Below, piece after piece: positions 42,626 to 50,024 of a stretch of DNA of 64,000 nucleotides; the first letter of the stretch is position 1; the number at the start of each line of letters is the position of its first letter. Origin of the DNA: Streptomyces sp. NBC_01465 (GTDB taxonomy: Bacteria; Actinomycetota; Actinomycetes; Streptomycetales; Streptomycetaceae); assembly GCF_036227325.1 (NCBI RefSeq), contig NZ_CP109467.1, positions 8,308,001 through 8,372,000 on the forward strand, given 5' to 3'. The translations under genes were made by a program, and so were the position numbers. The notes beneath the pieces are model-generated. The model was not told where the DNA came from and ran no database searches. It saw only the letters and a program-made list of their open reading frames with translations.

Positions 42626-43486
42626 ATGGTGCACCTGACCCGCCGGAGAGCCGTCACCACCCTCGTCGCCGCAGCGGCCGCAGGCGCCGCAGTGCCGCTT
42701 CAGGCCGCGTCGGCCCAGGAACGCAGACCGCAGCCGCGACCGCTGCGCCGCGCGCACGCCCACAACGACTACGAGCACGAACACCCGCTCTTCGACGCCC
42801 TGTCCCACGGCTTCACCAGCGTCGAGGCCGACATCTACCTCGTCGACGGACAGCTCCTGGTCTCCCACGACCGCATCGACCTGGACCCCACCCGCACCCT
42901 CGAATCCCTCTACCTGGACCCGCTGCTGGCCCGCGTGAAGGCCAACCACGGCTTCGTCTACCGGGGTTACCGCCGCCCCGTGCAACTGCTCGTCGACATC
43001 AAGGAGGACGGGGACGCCGCGTACCGCGAGCTGGACCGGCGGCTGCGCCCGTACCGCCGCATGCTCAGTACGTACGCGAACGGCCGGGTGATCCCCGGCG
43101 CGATCACCCCGGTCATCTCCGGCGACCGCGCGGCACGCGTGCCGATGGAGGCCCAGAAGGTGCGCCACGCGTTCTACGACGGACGCCTCGACGATCTGGC
43201 GACGACCGCCCCCGCCTCCTTCATCCCGCTCATCAGCAGCAACTGGACCGAGAGCTTCAGCTGGCTGGGAACCGGCCAATTCCCGGCAGCGGAACGGGAG
43301 AAGCTGCACGCGCTCGTCTCGACCGCCCATGCGCGCGGCCAGCGCGTCCGCTTCTGGGCCACCCCCGACCTGCCGGGCGCCGACCGCGAGGCGCTCTGGG
43401 CCGAACTCCTGGCCGCGGGAGTCGATCACCTGAACACGGACGACCTCGCGGGACTCGAACGGTTCCTCCGTACACACGACGCATAG
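42626..43486 (+). CDS. Tat-exported glycerophosphodiester phosphodiesterase-like protein
   Basis: This 286-aa protein has a twin-arginine signal (TRRRAVTTLVAAAAAGAAV). The mature part has GDPD-type TIM-barrel motifs: RAHAHNDYEHEHPLFDALSHG (metal and catalytic His), FTSVEADIYLVDGQLLVSHD (Glu, Asp, then His). The C-terminal half ends GVDHLNTDDLAGLERFL. It would hydrolyse glycerophosphodiesters or a related phosphodiester outside the cell, yielding phosphate and glycerol. GGGAG sits before ATG 42626; GTG 42629 is an alternative. Confidence 0.85.
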   Translation: MVHLTRRRAVTTLVAAAAAGAAVPLQAASAQERRPQPRPLRRAHAHNDYEHEHPLFDALSHGFTSVEADIYLVDGQLLVSHDRIDLDPTRTLESLYLDPLLARVKANHGFVYRGYRRPVQLLVDIKEDGDAAYRELDRRLRPYRRMLSTYANGRVIPGAITPVISGDRAARVPMEAQKVRHAFYDGRLDDLATTAPASFIPLISSNWTESFSWLGTGQFPAAEREKLHALVSTAHARGQRVRFWATPDLPGADREALWAELLAAGVDHLNTDDLAGLERFLRTHDA

Positions 43487-43592
43487 CCAACAACACCCGT
43501 ACGGCGGACAGCTCTTCCGCCTGATCGGTCACCCTCCTCCGCCACACTGGCCGCCGAATGCCGCAAATCCGGCGCGGCGGAGGAGGGTGACC

Positions 43593-43787
43593 ATGGCTGT
43601 CTCGATCTCACTGGTGCTGCTTCTGCTGGTCCTCGCAGTGATCTTCCTGCGCAGCGGAGGGCTCAAGGTCTCGCACGCACTGGTCTGCGTGCTACTGGGT
43701 TTCTACCTCGCCAGTACGAGTGTCGCGCCGACGATCCAGAACGGGCTGAGCGCCACCGCGCAGATGGTCGGCAACATCAAGCCCTGA
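43593..43787 (+). CDS. Small conserved membrane protein
   Basis: This 64-aa protein has two hydrophobic helices: VSISLVLLLLVLAVIFLRSG at the N-terminus and HALVCVLLGFYLASTSVAPT in the middle, followed by a short polar tail (NGLSATAQMVGNIKP). The sequence before ATG 43593 is GGAGGAGGG, an exceptionally strong RBS, which argues it is translated well. Similar short proteins are common in Streptomyces, with no known role. Its stop is 1 bp from that of the convergent DUF779 gene. Confidence 0.75.
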   Translation: MAVSISLVLLLLVLAVIFLRSGGLKVSHALVCVLLGFYLASTSVAPTIQNGLSATAQMVGNIKP

Positions 43788-43788
43788 G

Positions 43789-44172
43789 TCAGATCACCTT
43801 CGACCTGATCAGGAAGCGCACACCCTCGGGCGCCTCCAGCGAGAAGCCGCTGCCGCGCCCCTCCACGACATCGACGATCAGCCGGGTGTGCGCCCACGCC
43901 TCGTTCTGGCTCGCCGAGATCCAGAAGGAGACGGGCTCCTCGACCCCCTCGACGGAGAGCGATTCGATCAGTACGTCGGACTCCCCGGTACGGAATTCGC
44001 CCTCGGGGAAGCACATCGGCGAACTGCCGTCGCAGCAGCCGCCCGACTGGTGGAACATCAGCGGCCCGTGGGCCTCGCGGAGCCGCCGCAGGACCGTGGC
44101 GGCAGCGGGAGTGACGGCCACGCGTGGGGCGTCGGCGCCGGCCGGGGGTTCCGTGTTCTCGTACGGTTGCAT
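43789..44172 (-). CDS. DUF779 family protein
   Basis: This 127-aa protein has the DUF779 core HGPLMFHQSGGCCDGSSPMC, a Cys-rich segment, then SVEGVEEPVSFWISASQNEAWAHTRLIVDV. Members usually sit next to acetaldehyde/aldehyde dehydrogenase genes and are thought to be accessory to them. No such gene is adjacent here, so it is an orphan. ATG 44172 is preceded by AGAGGGG; the longer reading frame upstream has no coding character. Confidence 0.87.
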   Translation of the reverse strand: MQPYENTEPPAGADAPRVAVTPAAATVLRRLREAHGPLMFHQSGGCCDGSSPMCFPEGEFRTGESDVLIESLSVEGVEEPVSFWISASQNEAWAHTRLIVDVVEGRGSGFSLEAPEGVRFLIRSKVI

Positions 44173-44267
44173 GTGCTGCCCCTCTCGTGAGCGGGGAAAC
44201 GGGAGCAGCCTCAACTCTCCCAAGCATGCGGGGGAGTTGTACACGGCCCCGGCGCGGCGCTGCGGAG

Positions 44268-44888
44268 TTACTCGAACCGGGCGGTGTCACCCGCTCCCCG
44301 GCGCACGATCTCCAGGTCGCCGTCGGAGAAGTCGATGACCGTGGTCGGCTCGGTGCCGCAGTCGCCCGAGTCCAGGACCGCGTCCACCACGTGGTCGAGC
44401 CGTTCCTTGATCTCCCAGCCCTGCGTCAGCGGCTCCTCCTCGTCGGGCAGGAGCAGCGTGCTGGAGAGCAGCGGCTCACCGAGCTCGGCGAGCAGTGCCT
44501 GGGTCACGGCATGGTCGGGGATCCGGACGCCGACCGTCTTCTTCTTGGGGTGCAGCAGCTGACGCGGCACTTCCTTCGTCGCCGGGAGGATGAAGGTGTA
44601 ACTGCCGGGTGTGGCCGCCTTGACCGCGCGGAAGACGTCGTTGTCGATGTGCACGAACTGGCCCAGCTGGGCGAAGTTCTGGCACATGAGCGTGAAGTGG
44701 TGCCGGTCGTCGAGGTTGCGGATCGACCGGATGCGGCTGATGCCGTCACGGCTGCCCAGCTGGCATCCCAGCGCGTAGCAGGAGTCCGTCGGGTATGCGA
44801 TGAGCGCACCCGACCTGATGCTGTCCGCCACGCTGGTGATGGTGCGCCGCTGGGGGTTCTCGGGGTGCACGTCGAAGTACTTCGCCAT
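44268..44888 (-). CDS. YciO-type Sua5/YrdC domain protein (L-threonylcarbamoyladenylate synthase-like)
   Basis: This 206-aa protein has the YrdC fold motifs: ALIAYPTDSCYALGC, IRNLDDRHHFTLMCQNFAQLG, TPGSYTFILPATKEVPRQLLHPKKKTVGVRIP and SSTLLLPDEE. The KKKTVGVRIP strand and HHFTLMC are characteristic of the YciO subgroup. That subgroup binds ATP/RNA and may have weak threonylcarbamoyl-AMP activity, but it is not the main tRNA t6A enzyme. It lies 9 bp downstream of the MarR gene on the same strand and is probably cotranscribed with it. Confidence 0.87.
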   Translation of the reverse strand: MAKYFDVHPENPQRRTITSVADSIRSGALIAYPTDSCYALGCQLGSRDGISRIRSIRNLDDRHHFTLMCQNFAQLGQFVHIDNDVFRAVKAATPGSYTFILPATKEVPRQLLHPKKKTVGVRIPDHAVTQALLAELGEPLLSSTLLLPDEEEPLTQGWEIKERLDHVVDAVLDSGDCGTEPTTVIDFSDGDLEIVRRGAGDTARFE

Positions 44889-44897
44889 TGGTCGAGT

Positions 44898-45362
44898 CTA
44901 GGCGATCAGTGGATTCCTGCCCGCGCGCACGACCTCGGCGGCCAACTCGGTGAGCTCGGTGCGCCGGGCCGCGGTGAGGTGGTCCGTGAGCGCGGTGATG
45001 CGGCCGCTGATCTCGGCGGTGCACCGCTCGGTGAGCTCCCTGCCGAGGGGTGTGAGGGAGACCAGTACGGCGCGGCCGTCGTGCGGGGAGGGTGAGCGCC
45101 GGACCAGGCCACGCTTCTCGGCCCTGCTGACCAGGCCCGTCATGGAGGACTTGTCGAGGCCCAGGTGGGTGCCGATCTCCAGCATGCCGGCCTGCCGGTC
45201 GCGCAGGATGCCCAGCAGCCTGATCTGGATGATCGACAGATCGTGCTCGGTGCCGGTGGCCGCCAGGACGCGCTGGGTCAGGAACGACAGCTGTACGAGG
45301 GCGTCCACCGTGTTCAGCGGCTGGTCGTCGGCGAGGCCGGCCGGGGTGGATTCGGGGGTCAT
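44898..45362 (-). CDS. MarR-family transcriptional regulator
   Basis: This 154-aa winged-helix repressor has LSIIQIRLLGILRDRQAGMLEIGTHLGLDKSSMTGLVSRAEKRGLVRR (recognition helix DKSSMTGLVSRAEKRGL) and the wing SPHDGRAVLVSLT. It is dimeric via its terminal helices. It is divergent from the oxidoreductase at 45445. The intervening 82 bp contain a near-consensus promoter with two copies of a 17-bp direct repeat, so it most likely represses that gene and itself. The signal is probably phenolic, quinone-like or oxidative. Confidence 0.9.
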   Translation of the reverse strand: MTPESTPAGLADDQPLNTVDALVQLSFLTQRVLAATGTEHDLSIIQIRLLGILRDRQAGMLEIGTHLGLDKSSMTGLVSRAEKRGLVRRSPSPHDGRAVLVSLTPLGRELTERCTAEISGRITALTDHLTAARRTELTELAAEVVRAGRNPLIA

Positions 45363-45376
45363 GGGGGTGAGCTTAC

Positions 45377-45428
45377 TTGACCTAGTACGCGGCGCAAACT
45401 ATCTTCGAAAGTAGTACGTGCCGCAAAC
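45377..45428 (+). promoter_or_regulatory. Promoter and MarR operator of the oxidoreductase at 45445
   Basis: TTGACC (45377-45382), a 17-bp spacer and TATCTT (45400-45405) form a good housekeeping promoter. A 17-bp direct repeat (15 of 17 identical) occurs twice: TAGTACGCGGCGCAAAC (45383-45399) exactly fills the spacer, and TAGTACGTGCCGCAAAC (45412-45428) covers the start region. Between them ACTA (45398-45401) and TAGT (45412-45415) flank a TTCGAA centre. Repressor occupancy here would block RNA polymerase. Confidence 0.75.
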
Positions 45429-45444
45429 CAGATGGAGACCTCCC

Positions 45445-46404
45445 ATGCGCGCCGCAGTCGTCCGCTCCTTCGACTCCCCTCCCCGCTTCGACACCTTCCC
45501 CGAGCCGGTCGTCTCGGGGGAGCACGAGATCCTCGTCGACGTTCTGGCGGCAGGCCTGCACCCGCGCGTGCGCTCGGCCGCCGACGGAACCCACTACACC
45601 TCCGACGGCAGCCTGCCGATGGTCCCGGGCGTCGACGCGGTCGGCCGGACGCCGGAGGGTGAACTGCTCTACTTCGTCGCCCCCGACGACGGGATCGGCA
45701 CCATGGCCGAACGCGCGGTCGTCGACCGCCGACGGGCCATCACCCTGCCTCCCGGCACCGACCCGGCCGCCGTCGCCGCGGCGATGAACCCCGGCATGTC
45801 CTCCTGGGTGGCCCTGCGCCGCCGCGTCGCCTTCCGGCCCGAAGGCTCCGTCCTGGTGATGGGCGCCACCGGCAACGCCGGGCAGCTCGCGGTCCGGATC
45901 GCCAAGCGCCTCGGGGCCTCCCGGGTGATCGGCGCGGGCCGCGACCCGCAGCGCCTCGATCTGCTCACGGGGCTCGGCGCCGACGAGGTGATCGCGCTGG
46001 GTGGTGACGAGGACGCCGTCGCCGACCGGCTCGGCCGGGCCGCCGGAGACGTCGACGTCGTCATCGACTACCTGTGGGGCCGCCCCACCGAGCAGGCCAT
46101 GCCCGCCCTGCTCAAGGCCCGTACCGACCGCTCGAAGGCCCTCGCATGGATCCAGATCGGCTCCATGGCGGGACAGGACATCGCCCTGCCCTCGTACCTG
46201 CTGCGTGCGGGGAACCTGAGCATCATGGGCAGCGGCCAGGGTTCCGTGACCACCGCCGGAATCCTCGCCGAACTCCCCTCGCTCGCCGAGGAGATCGCCT
46301 CCGGCGCGCTGGCCGTGGGTGTGCAGTCCGTACCGCTGGAGCAGGTCGAGCAGGCGTGGACCGCCCCGGCCGAGCCCGGCCGGCGCATCGTCATCACTCC
46401 CTGA
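45445..46404 (+). CDS. Zinc-free quinone oxidoreductase / MDR-family protein under MarR control
   Basis: This 319-aa protein has the MDR Rossmann motif VLVMGATGNAGQLAVRIAKRLG (about 140-160) and an N-terminal GroES-like part (VPGVDAVGRTPEG). It lacks the zinc ligands and has a cofactor-specificity Arg in GAGRDPQRLDLL, which suggests NADPH. It would reduce a quinone or enone. The length and ends are normal. GGAGA (45434-45438) supports ATG 45445. The divergent MarR gene and the operator in between make it the prime target of that regulator. Confidence 0.86.
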   Translation: MRAAVVRSFDSPPRFDTFPEPVVSGEHEILVDVLAAGLHPRVRSAADGTHYTSDGSLPMVPGVDAVGRTPEGELLYFVAPDDGIGTMAERAVVDRRRAITLPPGTDPAAVAAAMNPGMSSWVALRRRVAFRPEGSVLVMGATGNAGQLAVRIAKRLGASRVIGAGRDPQRLDLLTGLGADEVIALGGDEDAVADRLGRAAGDVDVVIDYLWGRPTEQAMPALLKARTDRSKALAWIQIGSMAGQDIALPSYLLRAGNLSIMGSGQGSVTTAGILAELPSLAEEIASGALAVGVQSVPLEQVEQAWTAPAEPGRRIVITP

Positions 46405-46459
46405 CCTCCGCAGAACACCGGTGAAATCGCCGATGCCGACACACAGCCGGCACGGCCAC

Positions 46460-46494
46460 GGTGGGGACCGCCAACGCACACGGCGGTCCCCACC
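46460..46494 (+). terminator. Hairpin terminator before the polyester hydrolase gene
   Basis: A perfect 13-bp stem, GGTGGGGACCGCC (46460-46472) and GGCGGTCCCCACC (46482-46494), surrounds a 9-nt loop, 56 bp after the oxidoreductase stop and 54 bp before the next start. Confidence 0.75.
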
Positions 46495-46547
46495 CGGGTG
46501 TGACCCTCTCTCCCGCGTGGCTCCGCCACGACCGAGAGGACCCCTCC

Positions 46548-47450
46548 GTGCATCTGCAACTGCACGCCTTTTCCCGCCCGTTGGTACGGGCCTTCCTCGC
46601 CGCCACGCTGACGGCCGCCGGGCTTCTGGGCACCGCATTCGCCCCGGGTGCGCACGCCGCCGCCGACAACCCCTACGAGCGCGGCCCCGCACCGACCGTC
46701 TCCAGCATCGAGGCCACGCGCGGCTCCTACGCCGTCTCGCAGACCAGCGTTTCCGCGCTCGGCGTGTCCGGATTCGGCGGGGGCACCGTCTACTATCCGA
46801 CGTCCACGGCCGACGGCACCTTCGGCGCGGTCGTCATCGCACCCGGCTTCACCGCCTACCAGTCGAGCATCTCCTGGCTGGGGCCGCGGCTCGCCTCGCA
46901 GGGCTTCGTGGTCTTCACCATCGACACCCTCACCACCCTCGACCAGCCCGACAGCCGGGGGCGCCAACTCCTCGCCGCACTCGACTACTTGACCAAGACC
47001 AGCTCGGTGCGCAGCCGGATCGACACCTCCCGGCTCGGCGTGATGGGCCACTCCATGGGCGGCGGGGGCACCCTGGAAGCGGCCAAGAGCCGCACCTCGC
47101 TCAAGGCGGCGATACCGCTGACGGGCTGGAACCTCGACACGACCTGGCCCGAGGTCCGCACCCCCACCCTGATCATCGGCGCGGACGGTGACACGATCGC
47201 CCCCGTCGCCACCCACTCCGAGCCGTTCTACCAGTCGCTGCCCAGCACGCTGGACAAGGCGTACCTGGAGCTCAACAACGCCACCCACTTCACCCCGAAC
47301 TCGTCCAACACGACGATCGCGAAGTACAGCATTTCGTGGCTGAAGCGCTTCATCGACAACGACACCCGCTACGAGCAGTTCCTCTGCCCGCTCCCGCGGC
47401 CGAGCCTCACGATCGACGAGTACCGGGGCAACTGCCCGCACACGTCCTGA
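46548..47450 (+). CDS. Secreted cutinase / polyester hydrolase (PET hydrolase-like, type I)
   Basis: This 300-aa secreted serine hydrolase has a Sec signal to about residue 38 (cleavage AHA-A). The mature start NPYERGP is characteristic of Thermobifida and Streptomyces cutinases. The catalytic triad is Ser169 (GHSMGGGG), Asp215 ([13 protein letters not shown]) and His247 (NNATHFTPN). Oxyanion residues are Phe101 and Met170. One C-terminal disulfide is likely (Cys280-Cys296). Residue-level recall of TfCut2 and Streptomyces PETases shows extended identity, for example [23 protein letters not shown]. Natural substrates are cutin and suberin esters; polyester activity is a family property. GTG 46548 has GAGAGGA upstream. 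Confidence 0.93.
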   Translation: MHLQLHAFSRPLVRAFLAATLTAAGLLGTAFAPGAHAAADNPYERGPAPTVSSIEATRGSYAVSQTSVSALGVSGFGGGTVYYPTSTADGTFGAVVIAPGFTAYQSSISWLGPRLASQGFVVFTIDTLTTLDQPDSRGRQLLAALDYLTKTSSVRSRIDTSRLGVMGHSMGGGGTLEAAKSRTSLKAAIPLTGWNLDTTWPEVRTPTLIIGADGDTIAPVATHSEPFYQSLPSTLDKAYLELNNATHFTPNSSNTTIAKYSISWLKRFIDNDTRYEQFLCPLPRPSLTIDEYRGNCPHTS

Positions 47451-47457
47451 TCCTGAC

Positions 47458-47487
47458 TGTCCGTCGCCGGGAGCCCGGCGACGGACA
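47458..47487 (+). terminator. Hairpin terminator after the polyester hydrolase
   Basis: A perfect 14-bp inverted repeat, TGTCCGTCGCCGGG (47458-47471) and CCCGGCGACGGACA (47474-47487), has only AG between the arms; the loop would open by a pair or two. It begins 8 bp after the stop. Confidence 0.8.
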
Positions 47488-47615
47488 ACGCGGACTGTGC
47501 TCGCGCACACCGTGATACGGCCGCGCCTGGGGGCGCGCCCAGCACCGCGTGCCCAGGGGACACTCCTGCGGACGCGCGCCTTCCGGGCGGATTTACGCGG
47601 AAGTAACGTGCGGGC

Positions 47616-49949
47616 GTGACCTCTTCCACGACGGAAACAAACGCACCCGGGCCCACCGCACTCCACGGCCGACGCGAGGAACAAGCCGCCGTGGAAGCCA
47701 TGGTGGAGCGATTACGGACCGGCCGCGGCGGCGTGCTCGTCCTCGACGACGCGCACACCTGGGAACCCGCAGTGCAGGCCGCCCTCTTCGACCGCCTCAC
47801 CGGCGGCTCCGCCGACCCGGCCGTCAGGGACTGGCTGATCCGCGAGGCCGAGGGGAACCCGCGCCTGCTCACCGCACTCGTCGCCCACCTCACGCCCGGC
47901 CAGCTGTCCGGCAGCAGACCGCTGCCCGATCCGCTGCCCGGAGGCGAGGACGTACTCGACGACTACGCGTCCCGCGTCGACGCCCTGCCCGGCAGTGCTC
48001 GCACCCTGCTGCTGCTCGCCGCGGCGGCGGGCGAGCACGAGCCCGACGGCACGGGCGCGGACCTCGCCCTGCTGCTGCGAGCAGGTGGCGACCTCGCGGG
48101 TGTCGGGCCCGCCGAAGCCGCCGGGGCGATCGTCGGGGCGGGCGGACGCATCCGCTTCACCCACCCCCTGCTGCGCCGCGCCGTCCTGCGCCGCGCCCCG
48201 CTCGGCCACCGCAGGGCGGCCCACACCGCTCTCGCCTCGGTGTGTTCCGACCGCCTGCCCCGACTGGTCCAACTGGCGTGTGCGGCAGGAGAGTACGACG
48301 CCCGGCTCGCCGCCGACCTGGCCGCGGAGGCGGCCGTGCCCCGCCCGCACGCCGAGCGCTCCGACGCCCTGGCCCGGGCCGCCGCACTCACCGCCGACCC
48401 CGCGCTGCGCACCGACAGGATCGCCGACGCGGCGGAAGCGGCCCGGCTCGCGGGCGACCCCGTACGGGCCCGCGCCCTGCTGGCGCGCGCCGGAGCGGCC
48501 CCCGCCCACGGCGGCATCCACCGGGTGCGCGGGCTGCTCGCCCTCGCCGACGGGCCTGCGGCCGACGCGGGGGAGGCGCTGCTCACCGCCGCCGCACTGC
48601 TTCCGCCCGAACCGGCCCGCCGTGCGCTGCTGGGCGCGGCGGAGGCGGGGTGGGCGAGGGGCGACGCGGCCGCGTACCTGGAGGCGATGACCCGGATTCC
48701 CGTCTGCGCGGACGACCCGTCACTGGAGGCCTACCGCGCCGGGATGTGCGCGGTCCTCTCGGGCCGGACCGCACAGGGGCACGCTCTGCTGCGCCGCTGC
48801 CTGGACGACGTACCCGGGACGGGCGATCCGGCGAGGCTGCTGCGCGCGGGCGCCGCCGCACTCGTGGTCGGCGAGGTCGAGACCGCCTGTGCGGCGGGCG
48901 CCAGGGCGCTGGCCGCCGTACGCGCGTACGGCCCCGAAGTCCTGCTGCCGCGCGCCCTGGAACACCTGGCGTACGGCGAACTGCGCGCAGGCCGCCACAC
49001 CCGGGCGCGGGCGCACGCCGTTGAAGGGCTCAGGGCCGCGCACCGTATCGGGCAGCCCAACGTCGCGGTCTGTCTGCACGCCGTCCTCGCGCTCGCCGCC
49101 TCCGTCGAGGGCGACGCGGAAGCCTGCGCCGTGCACGCCGACGCCGCGGCATCGGGCGCAGGACCGCACGGCCTCACCCAGGCCGCCACCCTCGCCGTCT
49201 GGGCCGTGGCCCGCGCCGATCTCGCGGCGGGGCGTCCGGGCGACGCCGCGGCACGGCTGGAGCCACTGGTCGCAGCCGGGCCGCGGCGCGGTCACTTCGC
49301 CGTACGCATGCTGGCCGTCCCCTGCTTCGTGGAAGCAGCCGTCCAGGCCGGGCGCCACCCGCAGGCCCGCCGGGCCACGGAGGAGTTCGCGCTGTGGACC
49401 GCGGCCACGGCCGACCGGCTCGCGCCCGCCCAACTGGCCCGCTGCCGCGCACTGTTGGCGCCGCCGCAGAGCGCGGCAGCCGCGTACGAGAGCGCGCTCG
49501 CGCACCACGACCGCATGCCGGGCGAGTTCGAGCGAGCCCGCACCCAATTGCTCTACGGGCAGTGGCTGCGCCGCAGACGCCGCACCCGCGAGGCCCGCGA
49601 ACCGCTGCGCGACGCACTGGTCGTCTTCGAGCGCTGCGGGGCGCGGGCCTGGGCGGAGCGCAGCCGCGGCGAACTGCGCGCCGCCGGCGAGACGACGGCG
49701 GGGGAGCCGGGCCCGGGGCCCCTGGAATCCCTGACCCCGCAGCAGCAGCGCATCGCCCGCCACGTGGCGGAGGGCGCCACCAACCGGGAAGTGGCCGTAC
49801 GCCTTTCGGTGAGCCACCGCACGGTCGACCACCACCTGCGCAATGTCTTCGCCGCACTGGGTGTGCGGTCGCGTGTCGAGCTGTCGAGGCTGCTCGCCGG
49901 GGACGGCGGACGGCGGGACCGCGGTGTGGAGATTGCCGCACAGCTCTAG
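47616..49949 (+). CDS. LAL-like LuxR-family regulator lacking the ATPase P-loop
   Basis: This 777-aa regulator has an N-terminal start HGRREEQAAVEAMVERL typical of LAL proteins. It then passes directly from RTGRGG to VLVLDDAHTWEPAV (Walker B) with no GxxGxGKS/T, and from there quickly to IREAEGNPRLLTALV. The Walker A lobe and a stretch after Walker B are thus missing. The helical middle is complete. The LuxR HTH is intact at the C-terminus (LTPQQQRIARHVAEG, REVAVRLSVSHRTVDHHLRNVF). It should still bind DNA but not ATP. GTG 47616 may be near-leaderless (AAGTAACGT just upstream). Confidence 0.87.
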   Translation: MTSSTTETNAPGPTALHGRREEQAAVEAMVERLRTGRGGVLVLDDAHTWEPAVQAALFDRLTGGSADPAVRDWLIREAEGNPRLLTALVAHLTPGQLSGSRPLPDPLPGGEDVLDDYASRVDALPGSARTLLLLAAAAGEHEPDGTGADLALLLRAGGDLAGVGPAEAAGAIVGAGGRIRFTHPLLRRAVLRRAPLGHRRAAHTALASVCSDRLPRLVQLACAAGEYDARLAADLAAEAAVPRPHAERSDALARAAALTADPALRTDRIADAAEAARLAGDPVRARALLARAGAAPAHGGIHRVRGLLALADGPAADAGEALLTAAALLPPEPARRALLGAAEAGWARGDAAAYLEAMTRIPVCADDPSLEAYRAGMCAVLSGRTAQGHALLRRCLDDVPGTGDPARLLRAGAAALVVGEVETACAAGARALAAVRAYGPEVLLPRALEHLAYGELRAGRHTRARAHAVEGLRAAHRIGQPNVAVCLHAVLALAASVEGDAEACAVHADAAASGAGPHGLTQAATLAVWAVARADLAAGRPGDAAARLEPLVAAGPRRGHFAVRMLAVPCFVEAAVQAGRHPQARRATEEFALWTAATADRLAPAQLARCRALLAPPQSAAAAYESALAHHDRMPGEFERARTQLLYGQWLRRRRRTREAREPLRDALVVFERCGARAWAERSRGELRAAGETTAGEPGPGPLESLTPQQQRIARHVAEGATNREVAVRLSVSHRTVDHHLRNVFAALGVRSRVELSRLLAGDGGRRDRGVEIAAQL

Positions 49950-50024
49950 GTACCGACCGGGCGGTATGCCATTCTTCGGGCGACAGGAACTTCCGGCAGC
50001 GAGCACACTCCCCGGGGAGGCCCC

